The notes: generated by a model not told the origin, from the letters alone. A stretch of 64,000 nucleotides of DNA from Oceanococcus sp. HetDA_MAG_MS8 (GCA_019192445.1 JAHCMK010000001.1:62001-126000); one strand, 5' to 3'; counted from the first letter of the stretch, positions 1 to 10,851 are shown. Translations and numbers: made by a program.

Positions 1-2120
1 TGAAACGCCACGCCGACGGTATCGTCGAGCTGTGCTTCGACCTGCAAGGCGAGTCCGTCAATAAGTTTAATCGGCTCACCATGCAGGAGCTTCAAGCCGC
101 CGCGAATGAACTTGCAGCGGACACTAACCTTAAGGGACTGCTTGTAACGTCTGCCAAGGACGTATTCATTGTGGGGGCCGATATCACCGAGTTTGGTGAG
201 TCCTTTGCGCTGCCCGATGAAGAGCTGCTGGAATGGTGCGCTCAGTCCAACGCGGTCTTCTCCATGATTGAAGACCTGCCCGTACCCAGCGTGACGGCGA
301 TCAATGGCATCGCACTGGGCGGCGGTCTGGAAATGGCCCTGTCCACCGATTATCGCGTGATGGCCGACAAGGCTCAGGTGGGCTTGCCCGAAGTCAAGCT
401 GGGCATCATTCCCGGCTTTGGTGGCACCGTGCGCCTGCCGCGTTTGATCGGTGCCGACAATGCCATCGAGTGGATTGCTCAAGGCAGCCAGAACAAGGCC
501 GACGCGGCGTTGAAAGCTGGGGCCGTGGATGCTGTGGTCAAAGGCGACAAGCTGCGTGACGCAGCGCTGAACATGCTCAAGGCCGCCATCGCTGGCGACT
601 ATGACTGGCAGGCGCGGCGTAAGCAAAAGACCGGTCCGCTGGAGCTGAATATGGTGGAGTCCATGATGGTCTTCGAGACCGCCAAGGCCTTCATCGCCGG
701 CAAGGCTGGCAAGCACTACCCGGCCCCGGTTGCTGCCGTCAAAGGCATGCAAAAAGCGGCTGGCATGAGTCGTGACGAGGCCATCAAGGTTGAATCCAAG
801 GCCTTTGTGTCGGTGGCCAAGACGCCCGTGGCTGACAGCCTCGTGGGCTTGTTCCTCAACGATCAGCTGCTGAAGAAAAAGGCTAAGACTGCGGGCAAGA
901 TTGCTCATCCGGTCAAGCAGGCAGCCGTATTGGGTGCGGGCATCATGGGTGGCGGAATCGCCTACCAATCGGCGTCGAAGGGCACGCCGATTATCATGAA
1001 GGACATCAAGGCCGAACAAATCGATCTGGGCCTGTCTGAAGCCAATAAATTGCTGGCGAAGCTTGTTCAGCGCGGCAAAATTGACACCGCAAAAATGGGC
1101 AAGGCTCTATCCAACATTCGCCCAACGCTGAGCTACGCGGATTTCGGTGGCGTCGATATCGTTGTCGAAGCCGTGGTGGAGAACCCCAAGGTCAAGCAAG
1201 CTGTTTTGGCCGAGGTCGAGGCGCAAGTTGGTGAGAACACCATCTTGGCCTCAAACACCTCCACCATCTCGATCACCCACCTGGCCGAAGCCTTGAAGAA
1301 GCCTGAAAACTTCTGTGGCATGCACTTCTTCAACCCGGTGCACCGTATGCCTTTGGTGGAAGTCATCCGCGGTGAAAAAACCTCGGATGAAGCCGTTGCC
1401 ACGACGGTGGCCTACGCAGCGGCCATGGGCAAAACCCCCATCGTTGTTAACGACTGCCCGGGCTTTTTGGTCAACCGCGTGCTCTTCCCGTACTTCGCCG
1501 GCTTCCAGGGCCTGGTCAACGATGGGGTGGATTTCCGCCGCATTGACAAGGTGATGGAAAAATTCGGCTGGCCCATGGGCCCGGCCTACTTGCTGGACGT
1601 GGTCGGCATCGACACGGCACACCATGCCCAGGCGGTGATGGCCGAAGGCTTCCCGGACCGCATGGCCAACGATGCACGCACTTCCCTGGATGTGATGTTC
1701 CAGGAAGACCGCTACGGCCAGAAGAACGGTCGCGGCTATTACGTGTACGAGCTGGATAAGAAGGGCAAGCCCAAGAAAATCGTTGACGAGTCGGTATTCG
1801 AGCTCATCAGCGGCGTGCAGGGCGAGGCCAAAGAGGTTAGCGATGAGGAAATCATCGAGCGCATGATGCTGCCGATGATTTTCGAGACCGCGCGCTGCCT
1901 GGAAGAAAACATCGTGGCAACGCCGAACGAGGCCGACATGGGCTTGATTCTGGGGATTGGCTTCCCGCCCTTCCGCGGCGGCGCGCTTAAGTATGCCGAC
2001 CGGCTGGGCCTGGCCAATGTGGTGGAGACGGCCAAGAAGTACGCCGACCTCGGTGCCCTGTACACACCGCCTGCCGCAGTCACCGAACGCGCGGCTGCCG
2101 GCGAGACCTTCTACAAGTAA
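1..2120 (+). CDS. fadB: Fatty acid oxidation complex subunit alpha FadB (5' end cut by window)
   Basis: Multifunctional beta-oxidation protein: enoyl-CoA hydratase plus 3-hydroxyacyl-CoA dehydrogenase, cytoplasmic, partner of FadA. The frame is open from base 3, so the start lies upstream; the ATG at 81 is internal. Compared with the roughly 715-730 residues usual for FadB, about 15 N-terminal residues are missing. The crotonase part shows [19 protein letters not shown] and [14 protein letters not shown], which carry the oxyanion hole and the two catalytic glutamates. The dehydrogenase part starts with the NAD-binding motif [12 protein letters not shown], followed by SNTSTISI and [14 protein letters not shown], which carry the catalytic His and Glu. 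It ends with the usual PPFRGG segment. fadA starts 48 bases downstream, so the two form the standard fadBA operon. Confidence 0.96.
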   Translation, partial: KRHADGIVELCFDLQGESVNKFNRLTMQELQAAANELAADTNLKGLLVTSAKDVFIVGADITEFGESFALPDEELLEWCAQSNAVFSMIEDLPVPSVTAINGIALGGGLEMALSTDYRVMADKAQVGLPEVKLGIIPGFGGTVRLPRLIGADNAIEWIAQGSQNKADAALKAGAVDAVVKGDKLRDAALNMLKAAIAGDYDWQARRKQKTGPLELNMVESMMVFETAKAFIAGKAGKHYPAPVAAVKGMQKAAGMSRDEAIKVESKAFVSVAKTPVADSLVGLFLNDQLLKKKAKTAGKIAHPVKQAAVLGAGIMGGGIAYQSASKGTPIIMKDIKAEQIDLGLSEANKLLAKLVQRGKIDTAKMGKALSNIRPTLSYADFGGVDIVVEAVVENPKVKQAVLAEVEAQVGENTILASNTSTISITHLAEALKKPENFCGMHFFNPVHRMPLVEVIRGEKTSDEAVATTVAYAAAMGKTPIVVNDCPGFLVNRVLFPYFAGFQGLVNDGVDFRRIDKVMEKFGWPMGPAYLLDVVGIDTAHHAQAVMAEGFPDRMANDARTSLDVMFQEDRYGQKNGRGYYVYELDKKGKPKKIVDESVFELISGVQGEAKEVSDEEIIERMMLPMIFETARCLEENIVATPNEADMGLILGIGFPPFRGGALKYADRLGLANVVETAKKYADLGALYTPPAAVTERAAAGETFYK

Positions 2121-2165
2121 TGCCAGGTAGCCGCTGAACCAGCGGCTGCCGCTAAGGAGAAATGA

Positions 2166-3332
<1,167 letters not shown>

Positions 3333-3357
3333 CCTCAGCCCTCAAGGCTTAAACATG

Positions 3358-3394
3358 AGCCGCAGTCGGTGAAAGCCGGCTGCGGCTTTTTTTT
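3358..3394 (+). terminator. Rho-independent terminator of fadBA
   Basis: A 12-bp stem (AGCCGCAGTCGG paired with CCGGCTGCGGCT, one T:G pair) with a six-base loop is followed directly by eight T residues, 26 bases after the fadA stop. Confidence 0.9.
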
Positions 3395-3459
3395 ATGCTC
3401 CGCCTTTGGGTTGTGCTGGCCCGTACCTTGGACAGCCCCGGAGTCGAGGATCAAGGCGA

Positions 3460-5265
3460 TTATTGCTCTGCAGGCGTAGCCAGAGCCCAGCTTTGGATGA
3501 GGTCGCCCGGGGCATAGCCAAACAGGGCATTGCCGCCGCTCACAACAGCAATATGCTGCCGACCGTCTACTTCATAGCTAATCGGAGGCGCATTCACCCC
3601 AAACGGTGTTTTGGACTCCCAGAGTTTTGCGCCGGTTTCGGCAGCGAGAGCCAGTAAGGCACCGCCGCCCTCACCACTAAACACCAAGCCACTATCGGTG
3701 CTGAGCAGCCCGCCAATAAGAGGGTTGGATGTGCGTTGTTGCCAGAGGACGCGGCCGCTATCCAAGTCCAGAGCACTGATTAAACCGTACCTTTCCGCAT
3801 CATAAACCGGCGACATAGAGGAGTACTGCAGCGCCGGTGCTTCTTCGCTTGCGGGCAGAGTATGCAGCCGGTACTCCACCGGCCAGTGAATGCCCGCAAT
3901 AAACACTTTGCGCCGCTGGGCGTCTACGGATACCGGGGACCAATTACTGCCGCCAATCACGCCGGGGTAGACGATGGTGCCTTCTGCTGATGGCGGCTTG
4001 AACATGTTGTGTTGCGGAACAAAGGGCTCGCTTTTGTACAGCAACTCTCCGTTGTCACGGTTGAGCACATAGAACCACCCGGTTTTTCCGGCTTGGCCTA
4101 CCGCTGGCAGGCTTTTGTCCCCCTGTTGCCAGTGGAAGAGCACCGGAGGACTAGCCACGTCATAGCCCCAGAGATCATGCGGCACCTGTTGATAGTGCCA
4201 GCGCAGTGTCCCGGTGTTGACGTCGAGGGCCACCACAGAGGAGGTGTAGAGGTTGTCGCCGGGCCTGGATGAGCCTTGCATTTGCGGTGAAGGATTGCCA
4301 GTGCCGAAGAACAGGGTATCGGTGGCGGTGTCAATCACGGGTGTGCTCCACACCGAGCCGCCGCCATAACGCCAAGCTTTGCTGTAAGAGGGGGCTTGGG
4401 CTTTTTCGCGTTGCGGATTTCTTGGCAGGCGCTCTCCATCGGCGGTGCTCTGAACAAAGTCGCCCTCCCAGCCTTGCTCGGGAATGGTGTCGAACTGCCA
4501 GATCGGCTCGCCCTTGCTTAAGGAATAGGCCGCAATAAAGCCACGCCGACCATAATGACCAGCGATTCCGACCACGGCCCCGAGAGGGGCATTCTCCCGA
4601 GGGTTATCCAAGTGCAAACCATAGCCCACGCCGGTAATGCCGATGATGACCTTGTCGCCGTGCACGGTGGGAGCCATATTCAGCCCAGCCCCCGAAGTGC
4701 CCACCACTTTGCCTGTGGCTTGAGTGCCCAAAGCGCGAATATCTTCGGCGATTCCGGCATCACCGCCGGTGACATCGCGGTCCCAGAGCAGCTCTCCGTT
4801 GGCCGCATCCAGGGCCAGCAAGTGCCCATCCACGGTGCCCATCAGCACCCGTCCCTGGGCCAGGGCGACGCCCCGGTTGGCTGGTCCGCAACAGGGCTTA
4901 CGTCGCATGTCGCGGCGGTGCTGGTAACGCCAAATCTCCTCGCCGCTGGCGGCATTCAAGGCCACCACATGGTTCCAGGGCAGGGATACATACATCACCC
5001 CATCGGCAACGATGGGGGTGGCCTGGAAGCTGCCCTTGATGCCGGTCTTAAAGGACCAAGCCGGCTTGAGTTGATGAATGTTCTCCGGGCTGATCTGGCT
5101 GTTTAGTACATGGCGATGATGGGCCGCATCGCCGCCGTAGAGCGGCCACTCGGCCTGCGCGGCTAGCGCGTAGGAGATGCTGCTGAGTAATGCCAGCCCC
5201 CAAGCTTGTTCCTGCCATCGCCTAAGCCCCTGGCTTGGCCGTGACAGGGTGCCAGATGCTGCCAT
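3460..5265 (-). CDS. PQQ-dependent quinoprotein alcohol dehydrogenase-like protein
   Basis: Periplasmic eight-bladed propeller quinoprotein, expected to oxidise an alcohol with bound PQQ and Ca2+. Visible family marks are the adjacent Cys-Cys pair in PCCGPANRGVA (the PQQ-site disulfide), GTGNPSPQ (Ca-binding Asn), RPGDNLYTSSVVALD (catalytic Asp) and HDLWGYDVASPPVLF. The frame stays open upstream to a TTG at 5364, with ATGs at 5289 and 5265. I chose 5265 because it leaves a short basic N-region before a hydrophobic segment ending ALAAQA, a good Sec signal; 5289 is possible. No cytochrome c, PQQ synthesis gene or aldehyde dehydrogenase is adjacent, so substrate and electron acceptor cannot be read from context. 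It has no C-terminal haem motif, so it is not a quinohaemoprotein. Confidence 0.88.
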   Translation of the reverse strand: MAASGTLSRPSQGLRRWQEQAWGLALLSSISYALAAQAEWPLYGGDAAHHRHVLNSQISPENIHQLKPAWSFKTGIKGSFQATPIVADGVMYVSLPWNHVVALNAASGEEIWRYQHRRDMRRKPCCGPANRGVALAQGRVLMGTVDGHLLALDAANGELLWDRDVTGGDAGIAEDIRALGTQATGKVVGTSGAGLNMAPTVHGDKVIIGITGVGYGLHLDNPRENAPLGAVVGIAGHYGRRGFIAAYSLSKGEPIWQFDTIPEQGWEGDFVQSTADGERLPRNPQREKAQAPSYSKAWRYGGGSVWSTPVIDTATDTLFFGTGNPSPQMQGSSRPGDNLYTSSVVALDVNTGTLRWHYQQVPHDLWGYDVASPPVLFHWQQGDKSLPAVGQAGKTGWFYVLNRDNGELLYKSEPFVPQHNMFKPPSAEGTIVYPGVIGGSNWSPVSVDAQRRKVFIAGIHWPVEYRLHTLPASEEAPALQYSSMSPVYDAERYGLISALDLDSGRVLWQQRTSNPLIGGLLSTDSGLVFSGEGGGALLALAAETGAKLWESKTPFGVNAPPISYEVDGRQHIAVVSGGNALFGYAPGDLIQSWALATPAEQ

Positions 5266-5375
5266 GAAGCCTGGCTGGGAATGGTGCATAAGGGGCCGCC
5301 GCGTCTCCGTACTGGCCTTAAATACTTCCACCCCCGCAGCCTGGCTGGTCCTGCTTAAGACCAATGGAGGAGGGC

Positions 5376-5927
5376 TTAGGGTTGGCTGGATTTTGCCTTT
5401 TTAGAGCTGAGCTGGGGCTCGAGTAAAGCTTGCTCAGCGAGCTGGGCCAGCGCCGCGTTGATGGTGCTGGCAGCGGGGTGATCGATTGCTAGACCATGGC
5501 GGGCGAACATAGCTCGAGCATCCACATACACCAGTTCGACGCCAGAACTGGCCGCTCGAATGAGCATTCTTTGGGGCAAATCCAAAGCCAGATTCGGTGC
5601 TTGATGCATCAAGGGTGTGCCCAGAGCCGGGTTGCCAAAGACCAGTACGGTGGTGGGCGGAAGCGCGAGGTCGGCTGCAGCTGCATTGCGGTGATGATCA
5701 ATGCGTTGCATCAAGCTGAGCTTGGGGTGGGCCTGCAGGGCTTGCTCCAGTTGAGCCACGGCTTGAGCTTGCGGGATTGAGGCGCGCAGAATCACCCAAT
5801 CCTGCGCTCCATCGTGGCCGAATGATGGCGCTGGCGCTGGCGCTGGCGCTGGTGCTGGTGCTGGCGTTTGCGAAGCGCAGGCCTGCATTCCCATGATGAG
5901 CAGTAGGCTGATTGCAATCTTATTCAT
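5376..5927 (-). CDS. DUF302 family exported protein
   Basis: 183 residues with an N-terminal hydrophobic segment ending MGMQAC, which could be an atypical lipobox (Met at -3), followed by a low-complexity (Ala-Pro) linker. The rest matches the DUF302 fold: RIDHHRNAAAADLALPPTT, VLVFGNPALGTPLM, LPQRMLI and a final segment around ARHGLAIDHP. DUF302 proteins have no settled function; many are periplasmic. It lies upstream of the PQQ dehydrogenase on the same strand, about 110 bases from its chosen start, so co-transcription is possible but unproved. No convincing ribosome site precedes the ATG. Confidence 0.8.
   Translation of the reverse strand: MNKIAISLLLIMGMQACASQTPAPAPAPAPAPAPSFGHDGAQDWVILRASIPQAQAVAQLEQALQAHPKLSLMQRIDHHRNAAAADLALPPTTVLVFGNPALGTPLMHQAPNLALDLPQRMLIRAASSGVELVYVDARAMFARHGLAIDHPAASTINAALAQLAEQALLEPQLSSKKAKSSQP
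5827..5862 (+). repeat. Hexanucleotide tandem repeat coding for the Ala-Pro linker
   Basis: Six GGCGCT/GGTGCT units in a row, on the opposite strand to the DUF302 gene, encode alternating Ala-Pro. The unit is a multiple of three, so copy-number change would alter linker length but not the reading frame. Confidence 0.8.
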
Positions 5928-5985
5928 GGCGCGATGAGTTAAAGCGGGCAGCTGAGTCCGGCATTAAGCCTGCGCTCAGCCAAAG

Positions 5986-6420
5986 TTAATGGGTGCCCGG
6001 CAAGCACAGCAGGGTGAGTACCAAAAATGCCAGCCACAGACCAATCTCGGCGGTTTCGGTCCAAGGCTGGGTTCTTTCGAGCGCTCCCCAGATGTGTACC
6101 AGCACCATCATCAAACAAAAGGCCGCGAAGAACTGCATCAGAACTTCGGTACCAAAGCCAGTCCAGGCCGCGCGAAAGAAGAAGAGGTTGGTAACCAGGG
6201 CAAAAGAGCCCAGACAGCGCGCGAAGTACCAGCAAAGGTCGGTGTCGTCGGGCAGCTTCCACTGCAGCATGTGGGCCCACTTTGCCGGCATTAGTAAGAT
6301 GGGCAGGCTAAATGCCAGGAGGGTAATGAGCGATAACACCTGCAGGTAGAGCGCGGCGTGCTCTGACCACATGCCAATCCAGTTCATGCGCTTGTTGTTT
6401 TGTCTCCCGTGGCTACTCAT
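5986..6420 (-). CDS. Small polytopic membrane protein, function unknown
   Basis: 144 residues with about four hydrophobic segments (roughly residues 25-45, 68-88, 90-110 and 120-142) and short charged loops, which indicates an inner-membrane protein. I do not recognise a family. Met12 (MNWIGMW) is an alternative start, with a GGGAG sequence rather far upstream of it. It shares a strand with the DUF302 gene (gap 58 bases) and is divergent from the aldolase-like gene. Confidence 0.6.
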   Translation of the reverse strand: MSSHGRQNNKRMNWIGMWSEHAALYLQVLSLITLLAFSLPILLMPAKWAHMLQWKLPDDTDLCWYFARCLGSFALVTNLFFFRAAWTGFGTEVLMQFFAAFCLMMVLVHIWGALERTQPWTETAEIGLWLAFLVLTLLCLPGTH

Positions 6421-6551
6421 AGTGCCAGACGGGCCCGTGACTCACGCCTCGCGTCCGACCAAGGTCCAATGCGGCGCCTGTAGCCTTCTGCCCAGCGCGA
6501 TTTAGGGTTAGGCTGATGCTTGTGGAGCGAGACAACCCACAGGAGTAATAC

Positions 6552-7319
6552 ATGGGCGACTTAATGAGCCAAAGCCTCCAAGGCCAAGTGTCAGAGCAGG
6601 AATGGCAGGCTAGGGTGAACTTGGCCGCCGCCTACAGGCTGGTTGCCATGTATGGCTGGGACGATCTGGTCTTTACGCATATCTCAGCTCGAGTGCCGGG
6701 ACCGGAGCACCATTTCTTGATCAACCCCTACGGTTGGTTGTTTGAGGAAATCACCGCCAGCAGCCTGGTGAAGGTAGACCTCGACGGGAAGGTGGTGATG
6801 GATACCCCATACCCCATCAACCCGGCTGGCTTCACCATTCATTCGGCCATTCATGCTGCGCGGGATGATGCCCATTGCGTTATGCATACGCATTCGCTCA
6901 ACGGTGTGGCTGTATCCGCCCAGGCGGCTGGTTTGTTGCCCTTGTCGCAGCAGTCCACCATTGCCTTGGCGGCTCTGGGCTATCACGACTACGAGGGTAT
7001 TGCTCTGCGCGCCGAAGAAAAGCCTCGTTTGGTTGCCGACTTAGGCCAGAACAGTTTCCTCATGCTGCGCAATCATGGTTTGCTCACCGTGGGCGCCAGC
7101 CCCGCCGATGCATTTCTGGCCATGTATGTGTTTGAGGCAGCCTGCACGATACAAGTGCGCGCCCAGTCTGGCGGTGGGGAACTGGTCCAGGTCGATCCGC
7201 AGATTCTAGCCGGGGTACAACAAGCCGCCGCCCAGGTGACCAAGGGTCTTGGAGGAGAGCTAGCCTGGCCAGGCTTGTTGCGTAAGCTAGACCGCCACAA
7301 CCCCGGCTACGACCGCTAA
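6552..7319 (+). CDS. Class II aldolase/adducin family protein
   Basis: 255 residues with the class II aldolase/adducin fold, a zinc-dependent family that includes fuculose-phosphate aldolase and many uncharacterised aerobic members. Visible marks are DDLVFTHISARVPG near the N-terminus, FLINPYG, the zinc-site histidines in HCVMHTHSLNG, and LMLRNHGLLTVG. The spacing fits the adducin-like subgroup, which often sits in aromatic or lipid catabolic loci rather than sugar pathways. An ACAGGAGT ribosome site precedes the ATG at a good distance. It stands alone, divergent from the small membrane protein, so its substrate is unknown. Confidence 0.85.
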   Translation: MGDLMSQSLQGQVSEQEWQARVNLAAAYRLVAMYGWDDLVFTHISARVPGPEHHFLINPYGWLFEEITASSLVKVDLDGKVVMDTPYPINPAGFTIHSAIHAARDDAHCVMHTHSLNGVAVSAQAAGLLPLSQQSTIALAALGYHDYEGIALRAEEKPRLVADLGQNSFLMLRNHGLLTVGASPADAFLAMYVFEAACTIQVRAQSGGGELVQVDPQILAGVQQAAAQVTKGLGGELAWPGLLRKLDRHNPGYDR

Positions 7320-7526
7320 GCAAAGTACGGCTAAGCCGCTGGGTTGCATTCACCGCCGCTTGGGCTAAACACTTCAGCAATCGCCCCTAGGCTGCGGCTA
7401 CTATGCTTAAGCCGTCTACTGCCTGGCTATGCTTGCGGATGCCTTTGAAATTTGCCAAGGCAGATGGGAGCGAGCCGGCACCAAAGCCGGGCCTAGTCAG
7501 GCGACTAGACCCAGCAGCAACGGCAA

Positions 7527-8306
7527 CTAGCGTGACTTTTCCATGGACTTACGGGAAGTCGCCAGGACCATCTTGCGCGGCAAAAACGGCAGCACGCAGT
7601 TCAGCACGAACTTCAAGCCAAAGTCGTTAATCGCAACCAACTTCTGGTTCTGCATGGCCTTGTATCCGTATTCGGCCACCGAGGCGGCGCTTGCGGCCTT
7701 GTCGAATACAGCCACTCCATCCAAATCTCCGGCAGCCACAAAGCCCGTGGCCACCGGGCCCGGACACAAGGCCGTCACACTCACTCCAGTGCCCTTGAGT
7801 TCTTCGGCAATGGCCTGCGAGAAGGACAACACAAAAGCCTTCGTGGCGTAGTAAGTGGCCTGCAGCGGGCCCGGTAAAAAGCCCGCCGTAGAGGCTACGT
7901 TCAAGATTTGCCCATGACCGCGCTCGACCATGCCCTGGAGGAAGAGATGACTGAGCTCGGTCAAGGCGGAAATGTTGAGTTGAATCATCTCCAAATCACG
8001 GCGGATGTCGCGTTCATGGAATTTCCCATGGCCGCCAAAGCCCGCATTGTTAATCAGGATGTCGACCTTGAGTCCCGCGTCCTGAGTGGCAGCGGCCACG
8101 TCTTGCGCCGCGCCTGGCTGCGATAGGTCTTGAGCAATAGTGGTGACCTGAACCTTATGCGCACTCTCAAGCTCATCTTTCAGCGCCTGCAACTTGTCCG
8201 CGCTGCGCGCGACCAGTATCAGATCGCCGCCCTGACGGGCGTGGATGCGGGCGAATTCAGCGCCAATGCCACCGGATGCACCGGTGATGAGAGCGGTGTT
8301 GCTCAT
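7527..8306 (-). CDS. Short-chain dehydrogenase/reductase (SDR)
   Basis: 259-residue classical SDR. Cofactor motif TGASGGIG at residues 8-15, NNAG in the central fold, the catalytic Ser region NVASTAGFLPGP and the catalytic pair in YYATK. The Arg in LVARSADKL after the second beta strand suggests NADP(H). The C-terminal segment LKFVLNCVLPFLPRKMV is hydrophobic, as in SDRs acting on lipids, fitting a cytoplasmic or membrane-associated acyl or ketone reductase. Substrate unknown. The start ATG follows a GAGGAGAC ribosome site. No operon partner. The 207 bases downstream hold only weak hairpins (for example 7489-7512) without a T tract. Confidence 0.9.
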   Translation of the reverse strand: MSNTALITGASGGIGAEFARIHARQGGDLILVARSADKLQALKDELESAHKVQVTTIAQDLSQPGAAQDVAAATQDAGLKVDILINNAGFGGHGKFHERDIRRDLEMIQLNISALTELSHLFLQGMVERGHGQILNVASTAGFLPGPLQATYYATKAFVLSFSQAIAEELKGTGVSVTALCPGPVATGFVAAGDLDGVAVFDKAASAASVAEYGYKAMQNQKLVAINDFGLKFVLNCVLPFLPRKMVLATSRKSMEKSR

Positions 8307-8435
8307 AACTGTCTCCTCAAAGTGTCTTAAGCGGGCATCTTAGCGGTTTAGCCGGATTTGGCCTTCATTGCGCCCCATGTTTGGCTCGCAAAGTAGTGAT
8401 GAGGCAGCCTACGGCGTGGGGGCGCATTCTGAGAC

Positions 8436-9470
8436 TTAGCGAGGCGCTGAGGCTGACTGGGGCGCCGCAACGGATTCTCGAAGCTGCCCAGGTGTGCTTT
8501 TAAACCAGCGCTGGCAAGCCCGGTTCAAACTGGATACATCCTGAAAGCCCAGCAGAAAACACACTTCACTGAGGCTGAGTGCGGCGTTGGCCAAGTAACC
8601 CTTGGCGAGCTCCTGGCGGAGCTCGTCCAGCACCCGGCTGAAGCTAGTATGGTGCGCCGCCAGTTGGCGCTGCAGCTTGCGGGGACTCATGTAAAGGTGC
8701 TGCGCGAGTTGCTGCAAGCTCGGTTCGCCGTTGGCGAGATGCTGGGCAAGGTGGTCACGAAGGCTTTGCACAATATCCGGACGTTGGATGTTGTTTAAGT
8801 TGGATTCCAACAGGGCTTCGTTGGCGCGGGCCAGCTCGGGGTTCCCGGTGGGCAAGGATTCATCCATCACATCACGGCAAACACGGATGAGATTCTGATC
8901 AGCGGCGAATTTCGGCATCAGGCCGAAGGCTTGGCAGTATGTTTGCGTGTCGCTGGGGGCAGGGTGGGAAAAATGCAGCTCCTGCAGGCTGAAACCGCGG
9001 CCGTAAAGCTGCCGTCCCATGCGATAGATCACACAAACCATGGCCTCGATGGCCTGCGGCGCGGGTTGTATGGGCCCATCAACAGGTGCAATGACCAGAG
9101 TGGTACCGCGGCTGTCGCTACGCAGTTCTAAGCTGCCCGCATCGCTTACCACCGCGAAATAGCGCAGGAGTCGCTCAAAGGCGTCTTGGAGGGTGGTGCT
9201 AGCGAGCAAGGCATAGCCCAGCGCCTGAAAGGTCGCGTGGTCCACATGCCGCGCCACTTCCAAACCCAGATCCTCTCGCCCCGAAGCTTGCACCGCAAGC
9301 GCCCATAAGCGCGTGGTGCCTTCAAGGGCATAACGTCCTTGCGGCTGGCGCAGGAGGGCCGGATCCAGGCCGGCCTCCCGGATCAGATGCGGCGCGTCTA
9401 AGCCGAGGGTCCGCATCGTCGCGACCAAGGCCCGCGTCCAGCTCGATAAGGAAGTGGGGCTTTGTTTCAT
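8436..9470 (-). CDS. AraC-family regulator with N-terminal AraC-type ligand-binding region
   Basis: 344-residue transcription factor. The first about 200 residues match the arabinose-binding-domain-like region of OruR/Qdr-type regulators (EVARHVDHATFQALGYALLAS is typical; quoted in part only as EVARHVDH). The last about 100 residues hold the two helix-turn-helix motifs, LQQLAQHLYMSPRKLQRQL and LSEVCFLLGFQDVSSLNR. A GTG at 9494 also opens the frame, but an AAGGAGA ribosome site lies inside that extension and serves the ATG at 9470, so I chose 9470. It is divergent from the fatty-acid desaturase with 111 bases between the starts, so it probably regulates that gene, perhaps in response to a lipid or hydroxy acid. 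Confidence 0.9.
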   Translation of the reverse strand: MKQSPTSLSSWTRALVATMRTLGLDAPHLIREAGLDPALLRQPQGRYALEGTTRLWALAVQASGREDLGLEVARHVDHATFQALGYALLASTTLQDAFERLLRYFAVVSDAGSLELRSDSRGTTLVIAPVDGPIQPAPQAIEAMVCVIYRMGRQLYGRGFSLQELHFSHPAPSDTQTYCQAFGLMPKFAADQNLIRVCRDVMDESLPTGNPELARANEALLESNLNNIQRPDIVQSLRDHLAQHLANGEPSLQQLAQHLYMSPRKLQRQLAAHHTSFSRVLDELRQELAKGYLANAALSLSEVCFLLGFQDVSSLNRACQRWFKSTPGQLRESVAAPQSASAPR

Positions 9471-9581
9471 GGTGGATCGAAGTCTCCTTGGCACCTGGGG
9501 CCAAAAACTTGGCGTGCGAGGCCTCTACTCGTGAAAGTGAACGACTGTACTCTATGGAGCATTCAGACAGGAGACTGCCTC

Positions 9582-10697
9582 ATGAGCAAACCCCATCACT
9601 ATGACCCATCGAGCATGACGGACGCGGAGAGAACGGCCGCGGTTAAGGCAGAAATCCAAGCTGCCGGCGAAGATATCAAGGCACGCTTTCCCATACTGCG
9701 TCACCAGAACCTCATCGGCGCCAGCATTATGGCTGTCTCCCTGGCCGGAATGCTGGCCTGTGCCTGGGCGTATATCGCTGGGCATATGGCTTGGTGGCTG
9801 TGTGTGCCTTTGGTGGCCATTTTTGCCAGCTTCATCCATGAGCTGGAGCATGACCTCATCCATTACCAGTACTTTCGCAAGCATCCGCGCATCAACAGCC
9901 TGATGTTGCTGTTGGGCTGGATGGCTCGCCCCAGCACCATCAACCCCCTGGTACGGCGCAAACTGCACTTCCACCACCATAAACACTCCGGCACGGAGTC
10001 GGATCTGGAAGAACGCGGTATCACCAACGGCGAGCCCTGGGGCTTGCGACGTTTGTTGATGACCGGCGACAACATGCTGGCGGTGTATCTGCGCCCAGTG
10101 TCCACCTTCAAAATGGTGCGTGCCTACATCAAGGCCCAAAAGCCCAAGGACAAAGCAGCGTTTCGCAAGATGGCCTGGGAGCAGCGCCTGAGCTATTCCC
10201 CGCTGGCGACCATCTACTACGCCGCTTGGCATGGCTGGCTGCTCTGGCATGCGGCAGTGCTTTTGGCGACGGCCTTCGGCCATCCGCTAGAAGCCCAGGG
10301 CGTGTTCGCCGGTGTGGTGCAGACCCTCAATGTGCTGGCGGTGGTTTGGATGCTGCCCAGCTTACTGCGCACCTTCTGTCTGCATTTCATCAGCAGCAAC
10401 ATGCATTACTACGGTGATGTCGAGGACGGCAACATCCTCCAGCAGACTCAGGTCTTCAACGCCTGGTGGCTGGCACCGCTGAATCTGTTTTGCTTCAACT
10501 TCGGCAGCACCCACGCCATTCACCACTTTGTGGTGGGGCAGCCCTTTTACCTGCGGCAGATGGTGGCTCCGCGTGCGCACGCCATCATGCGTGAGATGGG
10601 GGTGCGGTTTAACGACTTCGGCAGCTTCAAGCGGGCCAACCGCTACCGGCCCGCGCCCACGGAGAAAGCCGAAACTGTGGAGGCCGCAACTGCCTGA
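9582..10697 (+). CDS. Membrane fatty acid desaturase family protein
   Basis: 371 residues. Integral-membrane di-iron desaturase/hydroxylase family, with three histidine clusters in the usual order: HELEHDLIH, HFHHHKHSG and STHAIHHF. Hydrophobic segments flank them (about residues 45-90 and 205-260). The open frame reaches back to 9462, but the ATG at 9582 has an ACAGGAG ribosome site eight bases ahead and the upstream part lies in the divergent promoter region, so 9582 is the likely start. Acyl-lipid or acyl-CoA desaturation of fatty acids is the family role; regiochemistry cannot be read. The divergent AraC-type gene is the probable regulator. Confidence 0.88.
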   Translation: MSKPHHYDPSSMTDAERTAAVKAEIQAAGEDIKARFPILRHQNLIGASIMAVSLAGMLACAWAYIAGHMAWWLCVPLVAIFASFIHELEHDLIHYQYFRKHPRINSLMLLLGWMARPSTINPLVRRKLHFHHHKHSGTESDLEERGITNGEPWGLRRLLMTGDNMLAVYLRPVSTFKMVRAYIKAQKPKDKAAFRKMAWEQRLSYSPLATIYYAAWHGWLLWHAAVLLATAFGHPLEAQGVFAGVVQTLNVLAVVWMLPSLLRTFCLHFISSNMHYYGDVEDGNILQQTQVFNAWWLAPLNLFCFNFGSTHAIHHFVVGQPFYLRQMVAPRAHAIMREMGVRFNDFGSFKRANRYRPAPTEKAETVEAATA

Positions 10698-10707
10698 GGA
10701 TTATTAG

Positions 10708-10851
10708 CCGCAGATTGGCACAGATGAACGCAGATTTTTGGGGTGCCTTGTGTCGTTGCTAAGCGCGGCTCAACGGTGTCCAGAGTGTCAGGCTAGGCGG
10801 TGAGCGTCACAGGGCCACTCGTTCATCGGTGCTCATCTGTGACATCTATGG
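10708..10851. repeat. CAGATT-type intergenic repeat, unit A
   Basis: Left end is three CAGAT-containing decamers (CCGCAGATTGGCACAGATG then AACGCAGAT). Right end CATCTGTGACATCTATGG is an imperfect inverse of the left. Interior blocks TGGGGTGCCTTGTGTCGT and GGCGGTGAGC are shared with unit C, so A and C are diverged direct copies of one element of about 145 bp. No open frame of note inside. Confidence 0.85.

Noticed and set aside
5827-5862. Phase-variable repeat
   Set aside because: The unit is six bases, so gain or loss keeps the frame; only linker length can change.
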